From Streptomyces ossamyceticus (lineage in GTDB: Bacteria; Actinomycetota; Actinomycetes; Streptomycetales; Streptomycetaceae): a stretch of DNA of 36,782 nucleotides. Below, piece by piece: positions 36,508-36,782 of the stretch (its first letter is position 1; the number at the start of each line of letters is the position of its first letter). Below the pieces are notes generated by a model, which did not search any database, was not told where the DNA came from, and saw only the letters and a program-made list of their open reading frames with translations. The DNA lies in the NCBI RefSeq assembly GCF_001418475.1, contig NZ_LIQX01000041.1, positions 1 through 36,782 of the forward strand, written 5' to 3'. The position numbers and the translations under genes were made by a program.

Positions 36508-36549
36508 TGTGGATAAGTCCGACCATGACCACGTCAGCAGTTGTCCACA
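36508..36549. promoter_or_regulatory. Pair of inverted DnaA boxes
   Basis: TGTGGATAA (36508-36516) is TTATCCACA on the minus strand, and TTGTCCACA (36541-36549) is the preferred Streptomyces DnaA box. They are 24 bp apart and face each other, 33 bp centre to centre, just upstream of the DUF4192 start. DnaA binding is expected; its purpose is open. Confidence 0.7.
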
Positions 36550-36660
36550 GATCCGCACCGCTCGTCCCGCGATGTCCGAGGCATGGGCTTGCATGGGGCC
36601 ATGAACGACGCGCACCTGCCCACCACGGATCCCCGGCATCCGCCCTCGTCCGCAGCCGAC

Positions 36661-36782
36661 TCAGTCGACCCGCTTGTCGTCGGGGGCGGAGGGGGAGGCC
36701 GGCCCCGAGCCGACCAGCACGTCACTGTGCGGGGAACGGGCCTTGACCGGCGGGGCGGCAGGCGGTGCCGTGGCCCCGCCGG
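36661..36782 (-). CDS. C-terminal end of an unidentified protein (runs off window)
   Basis: Forty codons end at a TGA at 36661-36663. The visible tail is Pro/Ala/Ser-rich (for example SPHSDVLVGSGPASPSAPDD) with about 90% G or C in third positions, better than any other frame here. It looks like a disordered tail and gives no functional clue. The gene would lie upstream of and in the same direction as the DUF4192 gene. Confidence 0.5.
   Translation of the reverse strand, partial: GGATAPPAAPPVKARSPHSDVLVGSGPASPSAPDDKRVD

Noticed and set aside
36601..36782. Plus-strand frame starting with ATG near the right edge
   Set aside because: Third-position GC is lower (about 80%) than in the overlapping minus frame (about 90%), and the later residues are Gly/Arg low complexity. 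Not excluded, only less likely.

Overview
The window is about 36.8 kb of very GC-rich DNA with the third-position GC bias, GTG/TTG starts and gene families of a Streptomyces chromosome core. Near-unmistakable markers are hrdB (principal sigma factor) followed by whiH (sporulation GntR regulator), both topoisomerase IV genes (parC, parE), ptsH (HPr) with DasR-type operators, and many actinomycete-only families (DUF6082, DUF7455, DUF4192). Gene content and order look like the conserved hrdB/whiH/parE to parC/ptsH block known from S. coelicolor. I see no rRNA, tRNA, prophage, insertion sequence or CRISPR array.

Layout, left to right. (1) 1-4.6 kb: the N-terminal part of a GNAT/acyl-CoA-synthetase-like lysine acyltransferase, divergent from ptsH with tandem DasR boxes between them; a FadR-type GntR regulator; a secreted M23 peptidase behind a c-di-AMP (ydaO-type) riboswitch. 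(2) 4.6-10.3 kb: a coupled pair of M16 peptidases, one with the zinc motif and one without, divergent from parC. (3) 10.3-16.8 kb: a 29-bp tandem repeat, a CobW/COG0523 metal GTPase, a DUF6082 protein, a small unknown protein, two divergent citrate-synthase-family genes (one fused to an N-terminal helix-turn-helix), and an iron-box-controlled sucrase/ferredoxin-like protein. (4) 16.9-21.5 kb: a CitA/DcuS-type sensor kinase and its response regulator, convergent with a DUF485 + sodium:solute symporter operon of the acetate/monocarboxylate type. (5) 21.6-29 kb: parE, a DUF7455 zinc-ribbon protein, a secreted trypsin-like protease, hrdB and whiH. (6) 29-36.8 kb: a one-piece ABC protein with degraded ATPase motifs, an NrtR-type Nudix regulator, a glycogen-debranching-N-domain protein, a DUF4192 protein flanked and interrupted by tandem repeats, two inverted DnaA boxes, and the end of one more gene.

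Themes. Much of the block is housekeeping (transcription, chromosome decatenation, PTS sugar sensing, cell-wall turnover, development). Carbon-acid metabolism recurs: HPr/DasR, two citrate synthase paralogues, a carboxylate-type two-component system beside a carboxylate-type symporter, and a lysine acyltransferase. Several genes have no Shine-Dalgarno but carry a TAnnnT hexamer 6-7 nt before the start codon, which suggests leaderless transcripts. The most unusual object is the divergent citrate synthase pair: the DNA-binding fusion keeps the canonical His/His/Asp catalytic set, while the plain enzyme has Glu where Asp is expected, and the shared promoter carries three phased TTGA-type boxes. 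I would look there first for an undescribed metabolite-sensing regulatory system.
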